Shown: piece after piece, positions 11,111 through 21,761 of the stretch | Layout of the letters: each line of letters opens with the position of its first letter | Position numbering within the stretch: the stretch's first letter is position 1 | NCBI GenBank assembly: GCA_023014485.1 | Contig: JAJOZX010001731.1 | Span: 211,501 to 275,500 of the forward strand | Source of the DNA: Bathynomus jamesi | Lineage: Eukaryota; Arthropoda; Malacostraca; Isopoda; Cirolanidae | Reading direction: 5' to 3' | Length of the DNA: 64,000 nt | Position numbers and translations under genes: made by a program | The notes under the pieces: generated by a model | What the model was told of the DNA's origin: nothing | Database searches by the model: none | What the model saw: the letters and a program-made list of their open reading frames with translations, nothing else

Positions 11111-11751
11111 CTTGTTTCAGCTTTGGGCCTCCTTTCTACACACCACTTTGATTACATTACCAGAATTTACTACACCCACTTTGAACGGTAGGTAGGTAGG
11201 TTAGCTCCTTAAGAACGGTGTCGCTTGTCCCCACATAATGGACGTTTAGACAAATGTCATTGATCCATTTGCGGTCATTACTTGAACCACATATAAGTCA
11301 CAATCGGGAATGAAACGTGCTGTAAAAAATTATTATATACTTAAGTCACAGATATAAAAAGAAATATATAAGTATATATACACAGTATATGAGCAGTATC
11401 TTAATTGACTGAGATTTAACTTTATTATTAACATTCTAGGAAGTTCCCATGCATTGTCCGGGACTTGTTTCATTAATTCGTTCCACTTTTTTTCCTCTGA
11501 CTAATTGCCTATCACAGCTTTCTCTCTCTCTGGTGGCCTGTTCTCCATTCCCTGATTGATTGGTTGACTCATCTGCGGTGCGCGCTTTTGTCCCCCATCC
11601 CGAATTCAATTTTCATTTCTGGAAAGACCATTGTACTTCTTTTTCCCAATTTATATTAAGAGTTTTATAAATTCCTAACTGTTTGATATTATTTAATTAA
11701 TTTATGTTAACTATTTGACAATATAAAACGATTTAATTATATATATATATA
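11111..11751. other. spacer without recognised features
   Basis: No reading frame or repeat that I can support is present here. The last bases form a short (TA)n tract leading into the DD41D element. Confidence 0.6.
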
Positions 11752-12934
11752 CAGGGTGGGCCGTAAGTTTCCATACATAGGAAAAATAAACATTTTTTTA
11801 TGGACAACCATTTTTATTTATATAATATGCTCTACATGGTTGCCATTGTTTTGAAAACACATTTCAATACGTGTTCCCCACTGTTGATGAACACGCATTA
11901 GCACAGTTGACGTTATGCTTGTAATGGCGTTGGTGATACGTTCCTTTAGATGATTTATGTCTCGTATCTTTTCCTGATACACCATGGCCTTCAAGTGCCC
12001 CCAAAGATAGAAATCAAGGGGGGTGAGATCTGGGGATCTGGGAGGCCACTCCACAGGACCACGCCGACCAATCCAAGCATCCGGAAACTGCTGATCCAAA
12101 TACCGACGCACGTGAAGACCATAATGAGGTGGAGCTCCATCTTGCTGGAAGTAAACTGGGAAGTTACCTTCCTCGTTTAGCAGGGATGGGAAAATCTCTT
12201 CTTGCAACATGTTAAGATACCTTTCGGCATTAAGATTTCCACTGACAAAAATTGGTCCAATAATTCTGTCACCCCATATCCAGGCCCACACCATCACTTT
12301 ACCGGCACCTTGCATCTTCGTCGGACTCAGCCAGTTAGGGTTAGCATTACTCCAGTAACGTATGTTTTGCCGATTAACCTCTCCATTGACGTAAAAATTT
12401 GCTTCATCAGTAAACAAGATCTTAGTTGAAAAGTTTGCATCCTCGTTCACTTTGGTTAATGCCCATTCACAGAATTCCATCCGTCTATCCGGGTCGTCTT
12501 CACTCAAATGCTGTGCCATATGCAATTTGTATGGATGCCATTTGTTTGCTTTCAAAATGCGCCTGATACTCGATCTGCTGACACCACTTTCTGCAGACAA
12601 CCGTCGTGTACTTTTTCTGGGACTCCGTGTAAGCGCTGTAAGTATCGTAGCTGTTGTGTCTTCATCGGTGGCTGTACGTCTTGGACCACTTCGCGGTTGA
12701 TCTGCAACATTTCCAGTTTTCTGAAACTTGTTAATAAGTTTTGCCACAGTGTCGTGTGTGATGTTCGTTCCATGTTGTCTGTTAAAGTTCATTGCAACCA
12801 TGCGACTGCTTCCCGACCCAGCCATCAGTATGATTTCAATTCGTTGCTCTTTCGTCAAACGCATATTCTTAGGGTATCTGAAACATAAAAACAAACGTTT
12901 AATTTTTCCTATGTATGGAAACTTACGGCCCACC

Positions 12935-12937
<3 letters not shown>
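11752..12937. mobile_element. complete DD41D Tc1/mariner element, 1186 bp
   Basis: The inverted ends start CAGGGTGGGCCGTAAGTTTC on both sides and extend for about 35 bases through TATGTATGGAAACTTACGG. TA lies directly outside each end. The interior is filled by one uninterrupted transposase gene on the minus strand. Size, ends and an intact gene together make this the one element in the window that could still be autonomous. It sits inside a (TA)n microsatellite, with a deleted relative only 48 bases to the right. Confidence 0.93.
11818..12864 (-). CDS. intact DD41D Tc1/mariner transposase, 348 aa
   Basis: This nuclear enzyme would bind the element's terminal repeats and catalyse cut-and-paste transposition into TA. 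I start at the Met of MRLTKEQRIE (codon at 12862-12864), because the longer frame upstream only translates the terminal repeat and the TA microsatellite. Residues 1-115 hold two helix-turn-helix regions separated by a basic RSGPRR (residues 58-63). The catalytic residues are D153 (FTDEANF), D242 (FQQDGAPPH) and D284 (SPDLTPLDF), with 41 residues between the second and third. That spacing is why I call it DD41D rather than mariner DD34D. The C-terminus ends NGNHVEHII. Length is normal for the family, and no stop or frameshift is visible. Confidence 0.93.
   Translation of the reverse strand: MRLTKEQRIEIILMAGSGSSRMVAMNFNRQHGTNITHDTVAKLINKFQKTGNVADQPRSGPRRTATDEDTTATILTALTRSPRKSTRRLSAESGVSRSSIRRILKANKWHPYKLHMAQHLSEDDPDRRMEFCEWALTKVNEDANFSTKILFTDEANFYVNGEVNRQNIRYWSNANPNWLSPTKMQGAGKVMVWAWIWGDRIIGPIFVSGNLNAERYLNMLQEEIFPSLLNEEGNFPVYFQQDGAPPHYGLHVRRYLDQQFPDAWIGRRGPVEWPPRSPDLTPLDFYLWGHLKAMVYQEKIRDINHLKERITNAITSITSTVLMRVHQQWGTRIEMCFQNNGNHVEHII

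Positions 12938-12985
<48 letters not shown>
12938..12985. repeat. (TA)n microsatellite between two DD41D elements
   Basis: An almost pure TA tract links the right end of the intact element to the left end of the deleted one. Confidence 0.95.
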
Positions 12986-12989
<4 letters not shown>

Positions 12990-13767
12990 GGGTGTCCCAT
13001 AAGTCCGGCATCATAGGAGAAATTCATATTTTTCTATTTCTACAAACCATAATTCATATTTTTCTTATGCTCGGGATGCCAATTTCCCGTCCACCATTCT
13101 GTTCAGTGACGAGGCTGTTTTTTATGGAAATGGTGAGGTAAATCGACAGAACACCCGCTACTGGTCTCAAAACAACCCTCACTGGTATACCTCTTCAAAG
13201 GAACAAGATGCATCTCGGGTGATGGTATGGTGTGGCATTTGGAAGGATCGCATCATAGGCCCCCCTCTTTTTCGATGAACATGTTACTGGAGGCACCTAC
13301 CTACGTATGCTCAAGGAAGAAGCATTTCACAGTGTCTTGAACGAAGAAGGAAATTTCCCAACATGGTTCCAGCAAGACGGCGCTCCTGCACATTACAGCA
13401 CCCAAGTAAGGGAATACCTGTACCAACAATTCCCTGGTCATTGGATAGGACGTCGAGGGCCTGTGAAATGGCCAGCTAGAAGCTCGGATCTCACGCCACT
13501 AGATTTTTATCTATGGGGCCACTTGAAAGCGCTGGTATACGCAGAGAAAATTAGGAGAGTTGAACATTTGCGGCAGCGCATTATTAGGGCATGTAACACC
13601 ATTACTCCTGACATCATTCACCGTGTGCTTGCTGACTGGGTATCACTTCTGAATTTGTGTATTGAAAACAATGGTGGACATATTGAGCACGTTCTGTAAA
13701 TAAAAGCTTTTGTTTTGCCTTTTTTTATTATTTCTCCTATGATTTTATTTTTTTATGAGACACCCTG
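12986..13767. mobile_element. internally deleted DD41D element
   Basis: The left end is CAGAGGGTGTCCCATAAGTC and the right end, inverted, is CAGGGTGTCTCATAAA. Further inside, CATAGGAGAAAT is shared inverted. TA tracts lie on both sides. Only the C-terminal two-thirds of the transposase gene remains, facing right, so the binding domains are gone. It is a non-autonomous relative of the neighbouring element but not a direct copy, because the ends and protein differ. Confidence 0.88.
13073..13699 (+). pseudogene. DD41D transposase, N-terminally deleted
   Basis: The frame begins abruptly within the region before the first Asp. It then shows LFSDEAVFYGNGEVNRQN (first Asp), WFQQDGAPAHY (second Asp) and SSDLTPLDFYLWG (third Asp), and ends NNGGHIEHVL before TAA. 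A frame change near 13262-13270 separates the first motif from the rest. The usual SPDL has become SSDL. The protein resembles the intact 348-aa transposase along its length, including HWIGRRGPVKWP. It lacks the DNA-binding domains and cannot act alone. Confidence 0.85.
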
Positions 13768-13800
13768 TGTATATATATATATATATAATATATATACATA

Positions 13801-13834
<34 letters not shown>

Positions 13835-14100
13835 AGTATATTTAAATATTAAAATTGTTTATGAATACAAGATTGGACGAACCTTTGGTGTGGCATCACG
13901 TGACTGGTATTCCCACACTTCATTGGTACTACGTCACATGTTCCAGTAAGAACATGTTGGAACCTGTTCGGGTGTTTACATGTTTGCAGTGACGTAGCTT
14001 TTTCTGGGATTTACCGATGCCTATTTGAAATGTATAAACTAACTAACTTTTTTTTTTATTTATGTTAAAAATTTTACTATATTTTATAAACGTACTAAAC
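13768..14100. repeat. (TA)n tracts and short spacer
   Basis: Interrupted TA tracts fill about 13769-13832. The rest contains no supported gene. Confidence 0.7.
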
Positions 14101-15610
14101 CATCAGTTTTACAATCCTAACAAATGCAGATAATCCATTCGCAACAGGGCTTAGCTTCTTCATTCATCGATATTCTCCTGGAAGAAGAGAACCGTAAACG
14201 AAGGAAACGGGTGACTTTATGAATTATGCATTCGGAATTGCTACTTAAGATCAAGTGGATATCATCATACAGCACATTCAACAGTTGGAAGACAATGAGA
14301 AGCACCTAGCTAGCACTTTAATAATTATATAACGGTGCTCAATGCATCGATATATCATATTTCATCTATGAGAGAATATATTTCACATCTCAAGACCAAC
14401 TGCAGCAATTTTCAGTACAGCATCGAAGCGTACTTCTTTAATCAACATAGGGAAGACAACAAGAAATCATATATCACTTTCTTGAACGTGTTTCGTACAA
14501 CACTTTGTAGTTAATACGGAAGTCATAAAATTCCGATTGAATAATTTAAAATCTGCTTTACTCAACGCTTTGCACGGATCTCTGAATTCTTATTTATTTT
14601 CACCTGAATTTTGTTTGGAGATCTAAAATGATGTTAAAAATCACAATTCCTTCCTCCTTCCATCTTGCTAAATTATGATTAACTAAAATTAACCCACATC
14701 TACTCCGAATTGTTGTCATGATACCTTTGAAAGTTCTGGACGAGCAAATGATTCTTTTTATGGACAAGCAAAGAAAACATCTACGTGGATGTAATTCTAA
14801 AACTAAATATTTAGGGGGTGGCATCAGATCGACAGAGTTATTTACCGCTGCACTCTATTCATAAGTGCGTAAAGATCGAGAGCACCTATCATTGCAGTGT
14901 TCTTACAGTAATATGTTTGGCGAATTCCCAACTTTCTTGATCAAAAATTTTAGGAACATAAGTACAACGGATCTTACTATTTGTATTAGAAGTTTGAGAA
15001 AGGACTTTCATCCAATTTCTATTTGAAGCTAGAACTAAATATATTTTAGTGTACTTACTCCATTGAATGTGGTTCTGGAATGTAAAAACGCCGAGTCTCG
15101 AAACATCTTAATGCTTCATTCTGGATTTTTTTTACTTTACCATATGGTTGTACAGCTATCACCCCCTCCGTGAGAATTCATTCCCTTATTGAATTTATGA
15201 ACAACCAAAACTTAATTATAACAACTTTCCAGGCTCCTTATTACACAGACCCTGCCCAGAAATAAAATTCATCTTCGACTCTTCTGCAAAGGCATCTCTC
15301 ATGGAGTGGATGTAAACCGTGCTTCGCAATTTCTTAAACATGTGCATCTACATAATTCGTCTTATCCACATCTTTTTCATATGGAAGTCTTGTTCTTGCT
15401 TCCATAGCCATCATACTTATCGCTTTCTACTGTACCAGGAACTTCTACTGTATAGAACAAGAACCCTCACCAACCAGTTCTCTTAAAACCCACCGACGCG
15501 ACGGTTCGTCCATGGTGATGATCCTCCAGCTTCACCTCAAAATCCAATTAACAGAAACAATCTCGGTAACGGGAATGCCATCAGTTACAAACAACCAGAG
15601 GAATAACCCA
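14101..15610. other. 1.5-kb spacer, no supported gene
   Basis: A short frame near 14130-14210 gives a charged stretch ending in EEENRKRRKR, which loosely recalls the start of some Harbinger-type nucleases. It is too short and broken to call. Nothing else is recognisable. Confidence 0.5.
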
Positions 15611-15835
15611 TTAACTCTCACTATTATAACGACACTGTTCTTCTAAACACTCTAATTGCATGCCTCCTCCTTTAAGGAGAGCTTGCAGTACCAGATTTTC
15701 GACACATTCTCATCCCTTTTCTGTCTAACTCTCTAACGCAAGAGTTAATCAGTATTTTGAATCTTTCATCTACTGAACCAGTCAACTCTGAAACAACCTT
15801 CTTCAGTCCATCTTTTCCCTTGTCTATGACATCCA
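15611..15835 (+). pseudogene. jockey-like LINE 3' fragment (fragment b)
   Basis: The sequence parallels the LINE 3' coding tail at 4140-4350 and 24480-24640, including the block ACGACACTG followed by CCTCCTCCTTTAAGGAGAGC and CTCTAACGCAAGAGTTAATC. It is a short dead fragment of the same family. Confidence 0.65.
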
Positions 15836-17210
15836 ATTAAGTTAAATTCCAACTTAGCTGCAATGGAACCACACCAGAGACATAGGGAACCACACTATAT
15901 TTCTATGGAAGCTCCGAGTTACCCGATGCAGTTTCTACTCTATAAGTATAAATAATTTGTTTTTTATAATCTTATTAATGCGTATTTCAATTTAATTCTC
16001 TCTTTTAATTTGTTTTTGTGTTTATTTCTTTGTATATTTTATTTCGAATTTGTTCCCCTTTCTTTTTAGATATTTGTAAGTACTGAACTGCTTAGGTTTT
16101 TATTACCTATAAAGTTTTAATTAGTTTTAGTTACTTTAAGAAATTATTACTGAATTTATTATAATTATGCTGATTTTTAGGAAATAACCAATTTTTAGAT
16201 ATCTTTGAACTGTTTTCAATTTTTTATATAACGAAATTATTTTCATCTTTTAAATAATTTGTTAAATGAATAATTTTGATTATTTCTTCTTTCATATTTA
16301 AATGTTTTCATTTTATTATTTTTTATATATATTTTGATTTGAAGTAATTTAATCTAAATAATATAATTTGAAATGTTTGCGTTAATTTTTATAATACGAT
16401 AATTCTTTAGTACTAATTCGAGTCAATTTATTGAAATTTCTTAAAGTGTTTAAAAGTATATGCCGTAGTTGCATATGTCGTAATTAGTTTTTCGATTTTT
16501 TTTTAAATTTTATGCGGGAAATAAAAAGCGAAACCTCATAGATATAAATTTAATGTCATTTAAAACTTTCTGACGGTGACGTGAGTCGAGCACAAAAGAA
16601 AAAATAGATTCTAAGGTTATTCCACCCTCTTGGCCAAGGCTAGCTTTAGCCAAAAGAATTTCATCACTCTAGAACTTCATAAGTTTGGCTGATAAAGTCA
16701 AATGAAACCTGCATCCTACTTCTGAACAATGATGTATTGTTGATGTATTGAATTTCATAAGACTTTGTAGATTAAATATATTTGCCAAGAAACTGCAAAA
16801 ATTTGGAAAAGTATGACATTAAAATTAATATAGCAAATAATAATTACACGAAATCTTTCTAAGGAAGTTCACAAATCCTGACGAGAGTTTCTAAATTCAT
16901 TATCAGTACTAAAAATACATCAGTGATATTATAGGTAATTTCTGCTAATACCTCTTTCATTCGAAACAGTTTTAAGGTGTCAGTGTTTTTAAGAAATTTT
17001 GATCGTGATTTTGAAAGTTAATGACGTGCATTACAATTAATTATTTGAATTAATTATTTGGCTTGAGGAAGACAAATTTATTTAAACGATACTTTGAGGA
17101 AGTTTTTTTAATTTGCCGATTCGCAACGTTAGTTCGTATGTACTTTATTAACTCTCCAAATCATGATACAGAATGGTGGAAAAATGCACTTACATCACTT
17201 TACCTTGTCG
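15836..17210. other. AT-rich spacer, no supported gene
   Basis: This is strongly AT-rich DNA with short homopolymer runs. No repeat end, reading frame or RNA gene could be supported. Confidence 0.6.
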
Positions 17211-17306
17211 CCATACACACACACACACAGTGTATATATATATATATATAATATATATATATGAATAAAACCACGAAGGAAAGGAAACAAAATGGTGCTC
17301 AAGCGC

Positions 17307-17328
17307 TTTCGTCTAATGACATCCTCAG
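17307..17328 (-). ncRNA. hammerhead-like core (minus strand)
   Basis: On the minus strand this reads CTGAGGA, a short GTC-ATTA-GAC hairpin, then GAAA, in the order of the conserved hammerhead ribozyme core. I could not place a convincing stem III and cleavage triplet, so activity is uncertain. Confidence 0.5.
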
Positions 17329-17986
17329 GAACACTGAAGTAAATAAAGAGTTCGAGAATATATATAGGTCACAAAAAAATAAATATATTTAAGAAATATA
17401 GAAATAAAAATTGTAGGAGGAGTATACAAATTTGTAAGGAAAACTACCAATCTTATCACTTTGCCCTTCTTGTCTAAATCCGTTCTGAACGAATTCAATA
17501 ATGCTTCAGCTTTGTTTCACTCTAGCAACATTGTTAATAGAAATAGTCTTGAGTCTGCTATTATCCAACTTACAAATAACTTTAACATTAGCCAAGCTCT
17601 TTTTCAACTCGATCCTGTTGTTTTGAATTCGTTCAGAACGGATTTAGACAAGAAGGGCAGAGTGCTAAAACTCGGGTAGTTTTCCCTTATAAATTTGTAT
17701 GCTCAACTTACAATTTTTATTTTTCAATTTATTTTTATATTTTTTTTATTTTTTGTGACCTATATATCATTCAGGCATTATCTATAAAAATGGTTGTAAA
17801 CAATCCATTTAATCTTGTGTTGAATTCGTTCAGAATGGATTTAGACAAGAAGGGCAGTGCTAAAATTGGTAGTTTTCCTTACAAATTTGTATGCTCCTCC
17901 CACAATTTTTATTTCTATATTTATTTTATATATATATTTTTTGTGACCTATATATAGTCTCGAACTCTTTATTTACTTCAGTGTTC

Positions 17987-18008
17987 CTGAGGATGTTATT
18001 AGACGAAA
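17987..18008 (+). ncRNA. hammerhead-like core (plus strand)
   Basis: CTGAGGA at 17987-17993 is followed by a short stem-loop (GTTATTAGAC) and GAAA at 18005-18008. One change in the stem (GTT for GTC) weakens it relative to the other copies to a G-T pairing. Confidence 0.45.
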
Positions 18009-18099
18009 GCGCCTGAGCACCATTCTGTGTTTCTTTTCCTTCGTGGTTTTATTCATCATAAATATTTTTCACTTGTTCTTTCGTGAAATAATTTTCATA

Positions 18100-19130
18100 T
18101 ATATATATATATATGGCCATAATATACACAGACTTTGCCAAGGCATTCGACAAGTGTGACCATGGAATCCTAGCACATAAACTGAAATATATGGGAATAA
18201 CAGGTAAAGTAGAAAAATGGCTATATAATTTCCTTAGTGAGCGGCAGCAAGTCGTTATAGTTCAAGGAATATCTTCATCAGAATCAGAGTTCCTCAGCTC
18301 AGTAGCTCCATTACTCTTCATAATCATGCTAACTGATGTAGATGAGGAAGTTACCAGTGACAGCAGTTAGTAGAAAAATAAGAAAACCAGAGGATATAGG
18401 ATCTCTACAAACAGATATGAACAGAATCTACAATTGGTTGGAAGGCAACAGTATGAAATTTAACACTGAGAAGTTTCAACTATTAAGGTAGGGAAGAAGG
18501 GAGGATCTAAAATCTATGGAATACAATACCCCAAATGGATGGTAAATTCAGAAAAATTCTATAGCAAAAGATTCAGGTGATGTAATGACTGATTACGAGA
18601 AATTTGAAACACAAAATAAGATAGCATAAAACAGAGCAATGAGAATAACTGGGCAAATACTGAGAACCTTTAAATCAGTGCTCTTCAACCTGGGCGGTAC
18701 CGCCCACTAGTGGCTCAAGGATCTCATTAATCTAAAGGTAATTGCAATTAATTTTATTGTTTTATGCAGGGTATATAACTTTTAGTTTGAGTTTTTGCAT
18801 TTTTAATTTTGGTGGGCGATACGGAGATTCAAAATTACAAAAGTGGGCGGTAAGCATAAAAAGGTTGAAGAGCACTGCTTTAAATGAAGGGATTGGAATA
18901 TAATGATTCCTCTATTAAAAGCACTGTTCATACCCAAGTTGGAGTACTGATTAGTCAGCTAGAAGGGATTCAGTAAAACTTCACAGTTAAAATCAATGGA
19001 TGCAAAGAACTAAATTACTGGGAAAGGTTACGCGAATGAAACATATTTTATGAAAAGAAGAAGAGAGAGGTACACCATTATTTACACTTGGAAAATAATG
19101 AAGGAACTAGCCCCTAATCTTACTTTGAAC
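18100..19130 (+). pseudogene. LINE reverse transcriptase, C-terminal part, interrupted by a MITE
   Basis: The plus strand opens with IIYTDFAKAFDKCDHGILAH, the reverse-transcriptase block holding the first catalytic Asp. It continues through VEKWLYNFLSERQQVV and a degenerate SSVAPLLFIIMLTDVDEE, where the usual G-V-P-Q-G is lost. A shifted frame follows with a DMNRIYNWLEGNSMKFN-type block. A hAT-type MITE at 18676-18877 splits the thumb region, which resumes with IPLLKALFIPKLEY. It differs from the jockey-like family elsewhere in the window. It may belong with the CCCH-finger ORF1 at 38850-39405, but that link is inference. It is dead. Confidence 0.75.
18676..18877. mobile_element. 202-bp hAT-type MITE with CTTTAAAT duplication
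   Basis: The ends are CAGTGCTCTTCAACCT and, inverted, CAGTGCTCTTCAACCTTT. The 8-bp sequence CTTTAAAT flanks it exactly (18668-18675 and 18878-18885). CAG...CTG ends with an 8-bp duplication are the hallmark of hAT elements. It lies within the LINE thumb region and has no coding capacity. Confidence 0.92.
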
Positions 19131-19432
19131 ACTATAATCCCCTAAAATTAAAAAAATGAAATGGCATCAAGTAAAAGGGCCTCGGAATCCCGTCGGGAGG
19201 GGACCATAAATGTCCCAACTTCTGGTTCGCCCGCTGCCGATACCAGAAATGCAGACGCGGGCAGTGGGGCTGAATCTGCGACTGCTCATTCGAGATGTTC
19301 TGGGTTTCTGCCTGCTTCACTTTTCATTAATTTCTGTAATTTAATACATGAATACATCTGCGTTATTTACATTTCTCCTATGAAAATAAAAACCCACTCT
19401 AATAGACAGAGTTTATTTCCACAACAGTTTCG

Positions 19433-20886
19433 ATGCCCACTGGCAAACTCCCCCACATTTCCGGCTTACCCAAAACCCATAAGATTAATATACCACTCCG
19501 TCCCATTATTTCACACAGGGGTTCCTTTAGTTACAGGTTATCTAAATTTCTTGCAGATAAATTATCCCCATTAGTTGGTAAATTTTCAGGCTCGCACATC
19601 ACTAATTCTTGTGACTTTATTAACAAAGTTATGTCCTTAGATTTAAAACGGGGAAGAATGATCAGTTTTGACGTTGAGTCCTTGTTTACGAAAGTTCCCA
19701 TTGATGATGTACTTAGTAGATAGAAAATTGCCAACATGTAACGTAGAACTAGGCATACCCACATCTGTATTTTTAGAACTGATAAAACTCTGTGTCACCA
19801 ATAATGCCTTCTCCTTCGGTGAAGAGTTTTATTTGCAACGTTTTGGTATGGGAATGGGGTCCCCTTTATCCCCAATACTGAATACATTATACATGGAATA
19901 TTATGAGTCGGAATTGTTGCAAAATGCAAACAATATGTCCCAGGAATCTAATTTGGTTTCGTTATGTAGATGATATTTTCTCATTTTGGCTTGACCACTG
20001 GAACAACTTTGACACTTTCTTTCAGTCATTAAATAATCTTGTTCCCTCTATTAAATTTAAATATGAATGGGAGAACGACAAACAATTAACTATTCTAGAT
20101 GTTTTGGTTATTAACGAAAGCGGAAAGCCCAATTTCACGGTCTATAGAAAACCTACTCATTGTAATTCGTACATTCATTATTTTTCATATCGTGATGAAG
20201 GGGTTAAAAGCTCAATTATTTCTTCCATGTTTCTAAGAGCACTCAGGATTTGTAGCCCACATTTGCTGGACCCGGAAAATTCAAAGATTTGGAACATTTT
20301 TAAGGATTTAAAATATCCTGAGTGGTTTATCAGAAGGGCGTATTTTAAAGCCAGAAAATCTTTTTATGCCCCTCGGGAACCTTCAGTTAACCAAAAACAA
20401 TATGTGAGTTTGCCTTACATTGCCGGCTTAGAAAGAGTAAAACCGTTGACGAAAGATTTTAAGTTTGCTTTGGCGTTCAAATATTCGTCTACCGTGAAAA
20501 GTAAATTGGTTCAGAATAACGTTACAAAACAGGAACAAGCCTGTGTCTACAGCATTCCCTGTAAAGGATGTGATTTAGTATACGTGGGAGAAACTGGAAG
20601 AAATATTGAAACCCGTATTAAAGAACACAAATATGCCTTCAGAAGTTGTAATACTAATAATGCCATTTTTTATCACGCCAGCCAAAATAATCATGCTATA
20701 GATTGGGAATCAAGTAAGGTACTTTATAAATGTAATAATTATGTCAAAAGAAAAATAATAGAATCTGTGTGTATAGAAAAAGTAGATAATTTTAATTTGT
20801 GCGAAGGTACTTATAAGTTAGACCCTTTAATGAGATTCTTGGTCAAACAATCCCTGACGGAGTGGGGTGAACGGGTTCTAACCTAA
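19433..20886 (+). pseudogene. PLE reverse transcriptase with GIY-YIG endonuclease, 5'-truncated
   Basis: The protein copies RNA into DNA at a nick made by its own GIY-YIG nuclease. The first part (19433-19723) has HISGLPKTHK and ISFDVESLFTKVPID, the PLE block with the first catalytic Asp. An in-frame TAG and a frame change follow near 19722. The next part has FGMGMGSPLSPILNTLY and RYVDDIFSFW with the YVDD active site. A frame change near 19950 leads into the long final frame (19903-20886). That frame ends in a GIY-YIG domain seen in CVYSIPCKGCDLVYVGETGR and RIKEHK. The N-terminus is missing. There are about three lesions, so it is non-functional but well preserved. Confidence 0.88.
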
Positions 20887-21640
20887 GTGTGAATTTCTTA
20901 AAGGTCTCTGGATTGTTTCCTTACTCGCTTGTAGTTCATTCGATTTTTTTTTTGGTAAAATGTAAATGGAATAATAAACGTAAATGTAAATGTAATAATG
21001 GAAGTAATAAATATGGAAATAAATATAAATGCAACAGATGTAATAATAAAGGTAAAATTATAAATTTAATAATTAGTGTAAAGGTAATAATAATAAATGT
21101 TAAAAAAAAATGTAAATGCAATAATAAATGCAGTAATTATGTCAAAATATTAGAATCTGTATGTATAGAACAAGAAGATAGTTTTAATATGTGCGAATGT
21201 ACTTATAAGCGGGACCCTGTAATAAAATGACCTTCCGGTGTCGGGAGAACGTGATCTAACCTAGGTGCGAATTTCTCAATGGTCTCTGGATTGTTTCCTT
21301 CTCACCTTTTTTATTCGTTTTTCGGTTTATAATTTCTGTATAATAAACAACAATGTAATAACTAATGTAATAATAAATTTATAATTTCTGTAATAAATAA
21401 TAATGCAATATTAAATGTAATAAATCTAATAATAAATGTAATAATTATGTAAAAAAATAATAGAATCTGTATGTATAGAACAAGAAGATAGTTTTAAGTT
21501 TGTGCGAATGTATTTATAAGCGGGTCCCTTTAATGAAAATGCCCTTCCGGTGTCGGGAGAACGGGATCTAACCTAGGTGCGAATTTCTTAACGGTCCCTG
21601 GACTGTTTTCCCTCTTGTTTTGGTTCATTCGTTTTTCTGT
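20757..21640 (+). repeat. three tandem copies of the PLE 3' end with AT-rich spacers
   Basis: The block encoding IESVCIE...CEGTYKLDP and the following untranslated sequence (to TGGATTGTTTCC) occurs at about 20757-20935, 21150-21315 and 21463-21630. Between the copies are runs of simple TAATAATGTAAATG-like sequence. Only the first copy ends the real reading frame. The later copies are duplicated 3' tails. Confidence 0.75.
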
Positions 21641-21644
21641 ATCC

Positions 21645-21722
21645 ACCCGAGGAGGATGCCAGTGGGCATCGAAACTGTTGTGGAAATAAACTCTGTCTAT
21701 TAGAGTGGGTTTTTATTTTCAT
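21645..21722 (+). ncRNA. hammerhead-like motif in the PLE right end
   Basis: CCGAGGA near 21646 is followed by a perfect six-pair hairpin GATGCC-AGTG-GGCATC and then GAAAC. This matches the hammerhead core order except for C in place of the conserved T of CTGA. The same block, with compensating GGCGTC, is in the end-only copy near 47450. I could not identify the cleavage strand with certainty. Confidence 0.4.
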
Positions 21723-21761
21723 ATTTTGACCTTCACGTAGAAAAAAGTGAAGTTTTTTTGC

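Larger units (their letters stand above)
17262..18060. mobile_element. PLE remnant flanked by inverted terminal repeats
   Basis: The left segment (about 17262-17365) and the right segment (about 17958-18060) are inverted copies that run from TGAATAAAACCACGAAGGA to a TTTATTTACTTCAG block. Each holds a hammerhead-like core. Between them is no reverse transcriptase, only a short frame (17461-17679) and repeats of GGATTTAGACAAGAAGGGC near 17640 and 17838. A third copy of the terminal segment, and more of the inner repeat, lies at 38160-38715. The arrangement matches the inverted, ribozyme-bearing ends known for Penelope-like elements with the core lost. Confidence 0.65.
19380..21761. mobile_element. 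Penelope-like element (PLE) with perfect inverted ends
   Basis: The element begins ATGAAAATAAAAACCCACTC (19380 to about 19443). The exact inverse of that block lies near 21657-21721, followed by a 40-base tail that can fold through CTTCAC and GTGAAG. A 15-bp duplication in LINE sequence flanks it (ATTTACATTTCTCCT at 19365-19379 and ATTTACCTTTCTCCT at 21762-21776). The interior encodes a reverse transcriptase with a C-terminal GIY-YIG nuclease, which defines PLEs. An end-only copy of the same family lies at 47375-47561. Confidence 0.9.

Noticed and set aside
14117..14305. Harbinger-type nuclease fragment
   Set aside because: The charged EEENRKRRKR stretch alone is too weak, and no catalytic motif follows.
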